A stretch of 7,029 bases of DNA from assembly GCA_014860845.1 (NCBI GenBank), contig JACZIY010000713.1, positions 1 through 7,029 on the forward strand. The letters run 5' to 3'. The notes below the pieces were generated by a model that did no database searches, had not been told where the DNA came from, and was given only the letters and a program-made list of their open reading frames with translations. This stretch comes from Anaerolineaceae bacterium. GTDB taxonomy: Bacteria > Chloroflexota > Anaerolineae > Anaerolineales > Anaerolineaceae. Both the position numbers and the translations under genes were made by a program. Position 1 is the stretch's first letter; each line of letters begins with the position of its first letter. Shown piece by piece: positions 1-6,588 of this stretch.

Positions 1-720
1 TTGCAACGTTTGGATGATGGAGTGGTTTACCAATTTTTCGAATTGTAATTTTCTGAATATTGTACTGTTTTCTCTAATTCGATCGAATACAACGATTTTA
101 TCCTGTACAGAGAAACCAATAACCGTTAATAATGCTGTCAGAAACATTGAATCAACCTGCCAACCAAATAATTTTCCACCAATCGCAGTCAAGCTAACAA
201 CAATCAGAACGTCGTGGATCATCGCTAAAATACCGCAGATACCATAGCGAAAAGCATTGGTGATTCCTCTAAAAGCAAAGGTGATATAAATGACGACCGC
301 TAAGGCAGCAATACCCACTGCAATTGCTGCACGTTGGGTTACCTGTTCAGCAATGACAGGACCAACGCTCTCAAATCGATTAATGCTAATTTCGTCGTTA
401 CTGATCTTTTGTAATTGAGAAACAATTTCACCTTTAACTTGTTCATCCATAAAAGGCGATCGAATGACAAGAATAGTGCGTTCATCATTTGTATCTACAG
501 CTGTCTGGACAGAAACTTCCTCGAAATCATAATTGTTATAGATGGATATGACCTCTTCTGTACCTGGTAAATTGGGTGAAGAATATTGCAATTCCAGGAG
601 AGTACCACCTTTAAAATCTACAGCCAGTGGTAATCCATCGACTGCGATAATCACCATACCCACCAGAATAAAGAGAATTGAAATTGCGAAAAATAAGTAT
701 CGTTTTCCTAATATGTTCAT
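1..720 (-). CDS. secF: Protein translocase subunit SecF (3' end beyond window)
   Basis: SecF pairs with SecD in the cytoplasmic membrane, where SecDF uses proton-motive force to help draw exported proteins out of the SecYEG channel. I translated 240 uninterrupted codons from ATG at 718-720 to the left edge. SecF proteins are usually about 300 residues, so roughly the last fifth lies outside. Visible: a first membrane helix at about residues 7-27; the VDFKGG motif at 34-39, the SecF counterpart of DFTGG; a periplasmic domain at about 40-120; the FESVGP motif at 116-121; then helices at about 130-150, 158-180 and 190-211, the last running into GFSVQDKIVVFDRIREN (202-218). This usually reads S-x-N-D-T-I-V-V-F-D; here Gln206 and Lys208 replace Asn and Thr, while both aspartates remain. 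The gene starts 16 bases after the secD stop, so the two are surely cotranscribed. The Shine-Dalgarno is weak (GAAAGAG). Confidence 0.95.
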   Translation of the reverse strand, partial: MNILGKRYLFFAISILFILVGMVIIAVDGLPLAVDFKGGTLLELQYSSPNLPGTEEVISIYNNYDFEEVSVQTAVDTNDERTILVIRSPFMDEQVKGEIVSQLQKISNDEISINRFESVGPVIAEQVTQRAAIAVGIAALAVVIYITFAFRGITNAFRYGICGILAMIHDVLIVVSLTAIGGKLFGWQVDSMFLTALLTVIGFSVQDKIVVFDRIRENSTIFRKLQFEKLVNHSIIQTLQ

Positions 721-736
721 TGTTTACACTCTTTCT

Positions 737-2113
737 TTAGATGCCAAACCATTTCAAATGATTTTCAGGATGTTTGATGACATCAAGTGAAATTGCCAGG
801 AAGGTTCTGGTAACAAAAATTGCAGAAAACAAACTGACGCCTACACCCAAAGCTAATGTTATGGCAAAGCCTTTAACAAAACTTGCGCCAAAAGTTGAAC
901 CGAACCAGAAAAGAATTGCACAGGTGATGATAGTCGCTATGTTTGAATCCCGAATGGAAGGCCAAGCTCGTTTCCAACCTAATTCAATGGCCTGAGAAAG
1001 GGTGCGACCATTGCGAAGTTCTTCTTTTAATCGTTCAAATATCAGAATATTTGCATCCAACGCACTTCCAGTACTCAACAAAATACCGGCAATACCTGGT
1101 AATGTGAGCGTAACAGGAATTAATCTAAATAATGCAAATGTGATCAATGCATAAATAATGATTGAAAAATCAGCTAATATGCCAGGAACTTTGTAGAAAA
1201 TTCCCATGAATAAAGCTACTAAAATGAAGCCGACTAATCCGGCGATTAAACTTTTCTCAAGAGAGTCCTGCCCAAGAGTTGGACCAATTACACGAATTTG
1301 TTCGACAACTAAGGGGATAGGTAAAGAACCATAGCGGAGTTGAACAGCTAATGCATTGGCTTCATCGATTGTGAAGGAACCAGTGATTGAGGCTGTTCCT
1401 TCTGTTATAGCATTTGAAATCGTTGGAGCAGAGACTAATTTATTATCAAGGACAATCGCCAAGAACTTGCCTACATTGTTAGCTGTGTGTTCAGCGAATA
1501 ATTCACGTCCATTGCTAGTGAGTTCGAAATCAATTTCATACGTATTGGCGATTGGACTATTGACGGCGACCGATTTCAGGTCGATCCCGGTCATAACCGT
1601 GTGGAAGACAGGTTTTTCTGTTTCACCAGTGTCTGGATCAATTGCCAGAGATTCAGGGGTAGGTACTACTGTTACTTTGGTTGTGGAAGTAAAATCAGTA
1701 ATTACTTCGTCCCCTGGTTGTAAATTGAATAAATTATCTCCAATGTCCACAAATTCAAGAACACCGGTCTGTTTAATTTGTTGAATAACATCTTCAGCAT
1801 TACTTGCGCCAGGGAATTCACCAACAATCCGGTTACTACCGGCTACCTGAAAAACAACTTCACTAACCCCTAATCCATTGGATCTGTTTTCAAGAATTTG
1901 TCGGGCAACCTGTAATGATTCACTGGTTATTTCCGAATCTTCAGGAAGATCTGCTTTTAATATTACCTGCATACCTCCACGAAGATCCAAACCCAAGACG
2001 GTTGAAATTGATTTGTTGATTAAGGGGATTTGAGAAGTCGAGGGGAGATCAATCCATATCACAGCTGCGAGCAGGATAAGAATTAGGATCAGATTGGTAT
2101 AGCGTCGCTTCAT
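737..2113 (-). CDS. secD: Protein translocase subunit SecD
   Basis: SecD is the larger half of the SecDF export motor, with a big extracytoplasmic domain and six membrane helices. The 458-residue product shows a first helix at about 5-22, GLDLRGG at 41-47 (diagnostic for SecD), the P1 region with GEFPG around residue 100, and helices at about 290-307, 312-329, 336-359, 390-405 and 416-434. TLPGIAG (337-343) and ALDAN (351-355) carry the conserved membrane aspartate, D353, linked to proton movement. FERLKEEL follows. It is much shorter than the E. coli protein (about 615 residues) but normal for short-P1 SecD proteins. The frame is open to an ATG at 2161. I chose the Met at 2111-2113 because it has GGAGG at 2124-2128, gives a standard Lys-Arg-rich start, and the predicted transcript begins near 2161. 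Between Gly133 and Phe171 the protein has a loosely conserved, Thr/Pro-rich loop. secF follows directly. Confidence 0.96.
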   Translation of the reverse strand: MKRRYTNLILILILLAAVIWIDLPSTSQIPLINKSISTVLGLDLRGGMQVILKADLPEDSEITSESLQVARQILENRSNGLGVSEVVFQVAGSNRIVGEFPGASNAEDVIQQIKQTGVLEFVDIGDNLFNLQPGDEVITDFTSTTKVTVVPTPESLAIDPDTGETEKPVFHTVMTGIDLKSVAVNSPIANTYEIDFELTSNGRELFAEHTANNVGKFLAIVLDNKLVSAPTISNAITEGTASITGSFTIDEANALAVQLRYGSLPIPLVVEQIRVIGPTLGQDSLEKSLIAGLVGFILVALFMGIFYKVPGILADFSIIIYALITFALFRLIPVTLTLPGIAGILLSTGSALDANILIFERLKEELRNGRTLSQAIELGWKRAWPSIRDSNIATIITCAILFWFGSTFGASFVKGFAITLALGVGVSLFSAIFVTRTFLAISLDVIKHPENHLKWFGI

Positions 2114-2168
2114 GGGAAAATAGCCTCCATTCCAAGTTTCTACAGCATAAAAGCCGCACAACCCGAAA

Positions 2169-2197
2169 ATTATACTCTCATATTTATGTTATGTGTA
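2169..2197 (-). promoter_or_regulatory. Predicted SigA-type promoter for secD-secF
   Basis: On the minus strand a perfect -10 box TATAAT (2169-2174) lies 17 bases downstream of TACACA (2192-2197), which matches the -35 consensus at four of six positions. Transcription would start near 2161-2162, leaving a leader of about 49 bases before the chosen secD start. This lets secDF be expressed independently of the upstream sugar cluster. It also argues against the longer reading frame starting at 2161. This is a prediction from consensus only. Confidence 0.65.
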
Positions 2198-2235
2198 GGA
2201 ATCGATTGGAAACCAGCAATGGTCAATAAATTCGA

Positions 2236-2262
2236 TCAAAATTGTAAATTGCCAAATTTTGA
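2236..2262. repeat. AT-rich inverted repeat upstream of the secD promoter
   Basis: TCAAAATT (2236-2243) and AATTTTGA (2255-2262) are perfect 8-base inverted arms around an 11-base spacer. The repeat sits between the URO-D-like gene's stop and the secD promoter, about 39 bases upstream of the -35 box. As RNA the stem would be weak, with only one G-C pair per arm. It has no clear T-run after it on the minus strand, so it is a poor terminator. It could be a protein-binding site or chance in AT-rich DNA. Confidence 0.25.
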
Positions 2263-2310
2263 GATTAGCTTAGGCATTTATAATTAAAAAAGCTCTTCAA
2301 GGAAAACACA

Positions 2311-3306
2311 TTAATAAGAGAAGTCTTGAAAATCCTTGGAAATTAATTGGCAAATGACGTAATAACCCCAATCATCCCATTCTTCATCGACACCTATACC
2401 AGTCAAATCCAGGTAATTTTTAAAAATAATGCTGCCCTTGAATATTTCAAACATTTCTTTGGCACCAGATTCTATTAATGATCGATCTCCAGTAGGTAGG
2501 ATTTTTTGTATGTCGATCGGGCTATATAAAGCAGCTTTATGTTTCTTTAATAAATCTGAAAGTTCAGGCATGTTGTAAACTGTGGGTTGATCAAACTGGA
2601 AAGTGTCTACACCAATTTCCAGAAGGTCAGGAAGAATTGACCAGTTTTTCCCACATGAATGCATAAATATTTTTAATCCATAATCGTGAGCTATTGAAAA
2701 TAATCGTTCATATTCTGACTTGAAAAAAAATCGAAACATTTTTGGACTGAATAAAAGCCCGGTTTGTGTACCCATATCCTCACCCAGGAATATTCCATCA
2801 GCCCCATTTTTTCCCGCGAGATGGATTTTTTGTTCGTACACATCAGAAATAATCCTGTGTAAGCGATTTAATTCATTCGGGTTGGTTGCCATGTCGAGAA
2901 AATAAACTCCCATATTCCGAATATAGCGTGCATTATCAAAAATCCAACCACCAACAACAGCCATTTTAAATTTATCGGTAGGTTGATTGAAGAGATCATT
3001 CATTTCTTTTGCACTGTCAGAGTGCGAATAATCTGGAGGTACTAATCGCTCCAAATCCTTCCAATCGTTTAAAAATGGTTGGTAGATTTCACCTTTTTGA
3101 GATCCTGCAACCATTCTATGCCAGATATTCCCCCATTCATCATCGTAATATTCGCGGTTCCCTTCTGTCCATCGTTTTTGATGATAGTTGTGAGGTTTCA
3201 GATCAGCAAACAAAAAGTCACTTATGCGATTTCGATCAAAATCCAATCCTGGTCTTGGAGGATTTTCGTGATTAATATTGGCTAAAATAATTTCTTTGGA
3301 ATTCAT
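2311..3306 (-). CDS. URO-D-superfamily protein (MtaA/CmuA-like fold, not HemE)
   Basis: The 331-residue protein belongs to the uroporphyrinogen decarboxylase superfamily. This TIM-barrel fold includes HemE and the corrinoid-dependent methyltransferases MtaA, MtbA and CmuA. Supporting signs are GEDMGTQTG (175-183), FMHSCGKNWSILPDLLEIGVD (about 214-234, with the H-x-C-G motif at 216-219), FQFDQP (236-241) and LTGIGVDEEW near the C-terminus (301-310). The HemE N-terminal R-Q-A-G-R motif is absent, so heme synthesis is unlikely. In the methyltransferases a third zinc ligand, a cysteine, follows in the last quarter; here the only later cysteine is Cys319, in an unusual place, so zinc binding is unsure. 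Its ATG overlaps the stop of the isomerase-like gene by four bases (ATGA, 3303-3306), showing translational coupling. AAGGTAGGG lies upstream. It is the last gene of the cluster. Substrate unknown: demethylation or corrinoid methyl transfer of a sugar-related compound is possible but unproven. Confidence 0.82.
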   Translation of the reverse strand: MNSKEIILANINHENPPRPGLDFDRNRISDFLFADLKPHNYHQKRWTEGNREYYDDEWGNIWHRMVAGSQKGEIYQPFLNDWKDLERLVPPDYSHSDSAKEMNDLFNQPTDKFKMAVVGGWIFDNARYIRNMGVYFLDMATNPNELNRLHRIISDVYEQKIHLAGKNGADGIFLGEDMGTQTGLLFSPKMFRFFFKSEYERLFSIAHDYGLKIFMHSCGKNWSILPDLLEIGVDTFQFDQPTVYNMPELSDLLKKHKAALYSPIDIQKILPTGDRSLIESGAKEMFEIFKGSIIFKNYLDLTGIGVDEEWDDWGYYVICQLISKDFQDFSY

Positions 3307-4223
3307 TTGAGTTTTTTCCCTACCTTGTTACTTTCTTCCTGGAATAAATCCATAAATTTCATCCCATATTCAATATAATTTTGGTATCTTATCAAATCAA
3401 TCGGTTTTTCTGGTTGTTCGTGATGCACAACAGAAAGGTGAGGCTCGATTGAAAAACCTCCATCATAACCTGTCTTCAAAAAATCGCTTACAATTCTTCT
3501 CACATCCCCATGACCTGCACCAGGAAAGGTGAAATTTAATTCAGGAAAAATCTGATCTGTTTCTTTGATATATGTGCAATCTTTGATGTGAATATATTCA
3601 ATGAATTCTCTGACATTCGAATAAAATTCCCAGGACGATTGTTTTTTGTAAGGAGGGTTTCCAATGCGGTTATCTGTACCGACAGGATTGCCTGTATCAA
3701 ATACCAATTTTAAATTTGGAGACTGAATTTTATCCAGCAATCGTAGTGTGTGAACGTGAGAAAATCCTCCATAATTCATACAATTTTCGTGTAGGTACAT
3801 AATATTGGCATCTTCACAGATTTTTACCAATAATAACAACTTCTCAAATATGAGTTTTTCAATGTCAGGAGAATCTGGTTCAACATCCTTAACGATTTTG
3901 AAGCTCATCCCACGTAAATACCTTGTTCCAAGGCGTTGCATACGGGTTATTGCACGATGAAGAGATTTTATATTTTCCTGAAAACCGGATTCATCTCTTG
4001 GATCTTTGCTCCAATTTGCAATCGCACTACCAAAACAATTAATTTTGACATCATTTTCATTTAGTTTTTCACATACATGCTCAAATTCATTTTCACTGAT
4101 ATCAGTAATATTGATTTGATTAATTGAGCGTGATTCAATATGATTCCAACCCAGTGCTAAAGTAGCTTTAATTTGAATTTCTATCGAATCTCCTGCTTCA
4201 TCAGCAAATCCGGTGAAGTACAT
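3303..4223 (-). CDS. Sugar phosphate isomerase/epimerase family TIM barrel
   Basis: The 306-residue protein has the xylose isomerase-like (AP endonuclease 2) TIM-barrel fold shared by IolE, IolI, tagatose 3-epimerase and hydroxypyruvate isomerase. It starts directly with GFADEAGDSIE and WNHIESRSI (26-34), typical of this family. The four expected metal ligands are placed well: Glu146 in LHEN (144-147), Asp176 in FDTGN (175-179), His212 in IHIKD (211-215) and Glu260 in SIEPH (258-262). GAGHGD (235-240) is the substrate-loop signature before the last ligand. No signal peptide or membrane helix is visible, so it is cytoplasmic. The start has GGAGGAG (4226-4232) immediately upstream. It follows the oxidoreductase gene by 41 bases and overlaps the URO-D-like gene. 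Pairing with a Gfo/Idh/MocA enzyme suggests it acts on a keto-sugar made by that enzyme, as an isomerase, epimerase or eliminating enzyme. The exact substrate cannot be read from sequence. It is not a DNA-repair endonuclease IV. Confidence 0.88.
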   Translation of the reverse strand: MYFTGFADEAGDSIEIQIKATLALGWNHIESRSINQINITDISENEFEHVCEKLNENDVKINCFGSAIANWSKDPRDESGFQENIKSLHRAITRMQRLGTRYLRGMSFKIVKDVEPDSPDIEKLIFEKLLLLVKICEDANIMYLHENCMNYGGFSHVHTLRLLDKIQSPNLKLVFDTGNPVGTDNRIGNPPYKKQSSWEFYSNVREFIEYIHIKDCTYIKETDQIFPELNFTFPGAGHGDVRRIVSDFLKTGYDGGFSIEPHLSVVHHEQPEKPIDLIRYQNYIEYGMKFMDLFQEESNKVGKKLK

Positions 4224-4264
4224 GTCTCCTCCAACGTTTTTATTTTGTCATATTCATGAACCAA

Positions 4265-5440
4265 CTAATTTCCAAAGGATTTTGAAATATCTGGAATGAG
4301 TGAAATTCCAGGTAATTTCTTGACTTTGGAACTGCGAATCTTTTCTTCTAATTTTCTTTTAAACAACTCGGAATTTAAAGGAAGATAGATTTTTTTGTTC
4401 AATAACGAAGACAAAAGTATTGAATTGCTTAATTCAAGCTGGTTTAATCCTTCTTCTCCCTGAACTATTAATTCTTCTTTCCCACGAATTGCATTCACAA
4501 AATTTTCGATAATAATCTTATGGCCTGGTAAGCCATGATGCTCATAAGGTATATCTAATTTAACGGATTCTGTAAATGCATAAGGATCGATGGAGGTTTG
4601 TATTTGTTCTAACATTGAGATTTTATTCTTCCAAAAGGTCAGGATATTATTTTCAAATACTAATTTTCCCTTTTCACCTATGATTTCAAGACGATTGGTT
4701 CCTGGTGACTCACCTGTGGAAGTTATGAAATGGCCGACCATACCATTTTGATATTCAAAGAATGCGGTAACTTCGTCCTCCACCTCTATCGCATGATACT
4801 TTCCAAATCCAGCAAATCCAGTTACTTTTTCTGGCATACCAAATAACCATTGAAAAAGGTCGAGATTGTGAGGACATTGATTAATTAATATACCTCCGCC
4901 TTCCCCTTTCCAGGTTGCGCGCCAATCTCCATTGTCATAATAACTCTGGTTGCGGAACCAATTTGTTATGATCCAGGTGGTTCTAATTAATTTTCCTAAT
5001 TCTCCATCGTCCAGCATGCTCTTAATTTTTTTCCAATAACCGTAGGTGCGTTGTTGGAACATGATCGCGAATTTCAGATCTGAATGATGTTTGATAGCTT
5101 CTTTAAATGCCCGTACCATTGTTTTTCCATCACTCATATTAGCTGCAAGGGGTTTCTCAGTCAGTACATGAATCCCTTTTTGAAAACAATCTATAGCAAT
5201 AGGTGTATGGTCATAATGTGGAGTTGAAATCAATACTCCATCCAATTTCATGGAATTCAACATGTCCTGGTAGTCCGTAAAGGATTTTGTGGTGGAAGAA
5301 GAGGTTATTGCTGCCATTCTTTCAGGTATAAGGTCACATATTGCAGATAGTTTAACACCAGGCATTGACTGGATATCTTTAACGTGTTGGCTACCCATCG
5401 CGCCGACACCTATTACTGCTAATTGAATATCGTTATCCAT
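4265..5440 (-). CDS. Gfo/Idh/MocA family NAD(P)-dependent oxidoreductase
   Basis: The 391-residue protein is a two-domain sugar or polyol dehydrogenase of the glucose-fructose/inositol dehydrogenase family. The Rossmann domain opens with VIGVGAMG (9-16, dinucleotide binding), has AICDLIPER (33-41) after strand two, and the family signature TEKPLA (94-99), whose lysine is catalytic in known members. The C-terminal domain shows GGGILINQCPHNLDLFQW (181-198), with His191 and Asp194 at the usual active-site positions; Asn187 stands where many relatives have Asp. EVEDEVTAFFEY and LEIIGEKGKL follow. A Lys/Arg-rich tail (about 360-391) runs beyond the usual core. The frame extends to an ATG at 5476, but I chose the Met at 5438-5440: it has a perfect AGGAGGT (5446-5452) five bases away, and the family starts just before the first strand. 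It lies downstream of the AraC-type gene (72-base gap with a candidate promoter and operator) and upstream of the isomerase-like gene. Likely reaction: oxidation of a sugar or glycoside hydroxyl to a ketone. Confidence 0.93.
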   Translation of the reverse strand: MDNDIQLAVIGVGAMGSQHVKDIQSMPGVKLSAICDLIPERMAAITSSSTTKSFTDYQDMLNSMKLDGVLISTPHYDHTPIAIDCFQKGIHVLTEKPLAANMSDGKTMVRAFKEAIKHHSDLKFAIMFQQRTYGYWKKIKSMLDDGELGKLIRTTWIITNWFRNQSYYDNGDWRATWKGEGGGILINQCPHNLDLFQWLFGMPEKVTGFAGFGKYHAIEVEDEVTAFFEYQNGMVGHFITSTGESPGTNRLEIIGEKGKLVFENNILTFWKNKISMLEQIQTSIDPYAFTESVKLDIPYEHHGLPGHKIIIENFVNAIRGKEELIVQGEEGLNQLELSNSILLSSLLNKKIYLPLNSELFKRKLEEKIRSSKVKKLPGISLIPDISKSFGN

Positions 5441-5445
5441 TGGAT

Positions 5446-5452
5446 ACCTCCT
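5446..5452 (-). promoter_or_regulatory. Ribosome binding site fixing the oxidoreductase start
   Basis: AGGAGGT on the minus strand is a full Shine-Dalgarno match five bases before the ATG at 5438-5440. It is the strongest ribosome site in the cluster and rules in favour of the 391-residue form over the reading frame starting 36 bases further upstream. Confidence 0.85.
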
Positions 5453-5472
5453 GATCCTTTCGTTTAAGATAC

Positions 5473-5501
5473 TCAATATTTGTTTGAATGGCTATTGTCA
5501 A
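5473..5501 (-). promoter_or_regulatory. Candidate regulated promoter of the oxidoreductase operon
   Basis: On the minus strand a perfect -35 box TTGACA (5496-5501) is followed after 17 bases by TATTGA (5473-5478), a poor -10 that matches only its first three bases. A start near 5466 would leave a leader of about 26 bases containing the strong ribosome site. A weak -10 fits a promoter needing an activator, here plausibly the AraC-family protein encoded just upstream. The -35 box lies inside one copy of a direct repeat. Readthrough from the regulator gene is also possible, since no terminator is seen in the 72-base gap. Confidence 0.45.
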
Positions 5502-5523
5502 ACGATCGTAAACTATTGGTCAA
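5492..5523 (-). repeat. Direct repeat, candidate AraC-family operator
   Basis: On the minus strand TTGACCAATAG (5513-5523) and TTGACAATAG (5492-5501) are the same sequence but for one extra C. They are offset by 21-22 bases, about two helical turns. AraC-family activators typically bind as pairs of direct half-sites with this spacing, the nearer one overlapping the -35 box, which is the arrangement here. The far copy covers the last codons and TAG stop of the regulator gene itself. An 8-base palindrome, ACGATCGT (5502-5509), lies between the copies. Because the near copy contains a consensus -35 box, part of the likeness could be chance. Confidence 0.4.
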
Positions 5524-6394
5524 TATTCAATTTTCGTCTAGTATTTCCCTGGGTCCGCCGAAAATCGCTTGGGGTTACCCCGGTATCTGTACGAAAAATG
5601 TGGGTAAAGTGGCTGAAATTTGTGTATCCTACCTGAAGACTTATTTCTGAAATCGGAAGTGAGCTTTCCAATAATAATTGTTTAGCTCTATTGATCCGCA
5701 ATTGAAACAATCGTCTGGAAATGGTCATTCCGGATGTATTGCGAAAAATTCTCGCTAAATGAGATGGAGAGATATGAAAAACTTGGGACAGATATTTGCG
5801 GCTTATATTTTTATGTAAATTTCGTTTTAAAAAAGCATCAATTTGATTCAATAATTCATTTTGGGATTGGATATTCAGGTTGGATGAAATTTCAGCAGTA
5901 TTACAACTTTTTGTTTTTCTTTCCAATCCAATTAAAATACGAGTGACCAGTGCTTCAACAAATTCGTAAGTATTTTCTCCGGGTCTATTTATTTCATTAA
6001 TTAATGAATTTAGATCGAACCTTAATTCATTGGGAACTGTTACGATCTTATCAGTTAAGTTTTCAAAAACAAGGTGATGATTTTCGAATAAAACATAAAA
6101 ATATCCAATTGATTTATCGTGATATTTAGGAGATCTCTCAACTCCTGGAGATATTAGGATTGAGTCATCAGGCTGAAGCGTAAATAGTTGCTCCCCACAA
6201 GAAAAATCCACACATCCAAAAACAACACAATACCACTGGTACAGGAAATGAGAGTGTGGAGAAATATTATATAAAGGCCCAACTTCGTTATAAACAATTT
6301 CCCGTATATTTATTGGTGAATAGCTGGTTCCCATATTTACAATTATATTGATTAATTTCCAATACAAAAAATCACAAAGAAGAATTGTAATCAT
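5513..6394 (-). CDS. AraC-family transcriptional regulator with cupin-like sensor domain
   Basis: The product (293 residues from the first ATG) has an N-terminal cupin-like effector domain and a C-terminal AraC/XylS DNA-binding domain. The sensor part includes SPHSHFLYQWYCVVFG (45-60) and a beta-rich stretch with LQPDDSILISPG (73-84), as in sugar-sensing family members. Two helix-turn-helix units occupy about 196-282: ISRKYLSQVFHISPSHLARIFR, then ISEISLQVGYTNFSHFTHIFR followed by the closing TGVTPSDFRR (271-280). The start is unsure. The first 20 residues are hydrophobic and unlike the family, and a second Met at 6332-6334 lies just before the recognisable SPINIREIVYNEVGP, giving 273 residues. 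Neither Met has a Shine-Dalgarno match, so I report the outer bound. It is the first gene of the cluster and probably controls the oxidoreductase, isomerase and URO-D-like genes, and perhaps itself. The effector is unknown. Confidence 0.92.
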   Translation of the reverse strand: MITILLCDFLYWKLINIIVNMGTSYSPINIREIVYNEVGPLYNISPHSHFLYQWYCVVFGCVDFSCGEQLFTLQPDDSILISPGVERSPKYHDKSIGYFYVLFENHHLVFENLTDKIVTVPNELRFDLNSLINEINRPGENTYEFVEALVTRILIGLERKTKSCNTAEISSNLNIQSQNELLNQIDAFLKRNLHKNISRKYLSQVFHISPSHLARIFRNTSGMTISRRLFQLRINRAKQLLLESSLPISEISLQVGYTNFSHFTHIFRTDTGVTPSDFRRTQGNTRRKLNIDQ

Positions 6395-6433
6395 AAATTT
6401 ATTGATAATTTTTTCACATTTCCTTTTGTTTTT

Positions 6434-6462
6434 ATCGTAGACAGTCTTTGGTTACCTGTCAA
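6434..6462 (-). promoter_or_regulatory. Predicted promoter of the AraC-family regulator gene
   Basis: On the minus strand TTGACA (6457-6462) and TACGAT (6434-6439) are separated by 17 bases. The -35 is perfect and the -10 matches four of six. Transcription would start near 6427, about 33 bases before the first possible ATG (6394) and about 93 before the second (6334). It is divergent from the rpmF promoter, with the two -35 boxes 43 bases apart. Confidence 0.5.
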
Positions 6463-6512
6463 AACTAAGGTGATATGTGCGTTGTTAGATTGCTGTCTGG
6501 ATTGCTTGACAG
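6440..6512. repeat. Two GACAG/CTGTC inverted-repeat pairs between divergent promoters
   Basis: GACAG (6440-6444) faces CTGTC (6456-6460), and CTGTC (6493-6497) faces GACAG (6508-6512), with spacers of 11 and 10 bases. Each pair overlaps the -35 box of one of the two divergent promoters. One arm of each pair is largely explained by the TTGACA box itself, so only the outer arms are independent. They may be operators, or chance. Confidence 0.25.
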
Positions 6513-6535
6513 TTTTTAACCCCAGAGATTATAAT
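6506..6535 (+). promoter_or_regulatory. Consensus SigA-type promoter of rpmF
   Basis: TTGACA (6506-6511) and TATAAT (6530-6535) both match consensus perfectly, with an 18-base spacer. Transcription would start near 6542, giving a leader of about 47 bases before rpmF. Such strength fits a ribosomal protein gene. It is the strongest promoter in the window. Confidence 0.75.
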
Positions 6536-6543
6536 TTGACGGC

Positions 6544-6559
6544 TTAACTAATTAGTAAA
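6544..6559. repeat. Imperfect palindrome in the rpmF leader
   Basis: ACTAATTAGT (6547-6556) is a perfect 10-base palindrome; one mismatched pair further out, the symmetry continues to 16 bases (6544-6559). It begins right at the predicted transcription start of rpmF, a position where a bound repressor could act. AT-rich composition makes a chance origin plausible. Confidence 0.25.
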
Positions 6560-6576
6560 TTACTGAATCTTCAGAT

Positions 6577-6581
6577 AGGAG
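6577..6581 (+). promoter_or_regulatory. rpmF ribosome binding site
   Basis: AGGAG lies seven bases before the rpmF ATG, a normal distance, and supports that start. Confidence 0.8.
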
Positions 6582-6588
6582 TAAGAAA

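Noticed and set aside
1356..1784. Plus-strand open frame of 142 codons opposite secD
   Set aside because: It lies wholly inside the well-supported secD gene on the other strand, has no ribosome site or recognisable domain, and reads as a shadow frame.
2114..2161. N-terminal extension of SecD from an ATG at 2161
   Set aside because: The extra 16 residues do not look like SecD, the predicted transcription start is at about the same place, and the Met at 2113 has a good GGAGG site.
2285..2310. Possible terminator after the URO-D-like gene (GAAGAGCTTTTTT on the minus strand)
   Set aside because: There is a T-run but no stable hairpin before it; AGAGCT has no room for a loop.
2311..3306. Calling the URO-D-like gene hemE
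   Set aside because: The HemE N-terminal R-Q-A-G-R motif is absent and the neighbours are sugar-metabolism genes, not heme genes.
3303..4223. Endonuclease IV (DNA repair) for the TIM-barrel protein
   Set aside because: The fold is shared, but only the four ligands typical of sugar isomerases are visible and the context is sugar metabolism.
5441..5476. N-terminal extension of the oxidoreductase from an ATG at 5476
   Set aside because: It would overlap the predicted -10 box and skip the perfect AGGAGGT before the Met at 5440.
5734..5946. Plus-strand open frame opposite the AraC-type gene
   Set aside because: It lies inside the DNA-binding-domain half of a clear gene, with no ribosome site and low-complexity aromatic-rich translation.
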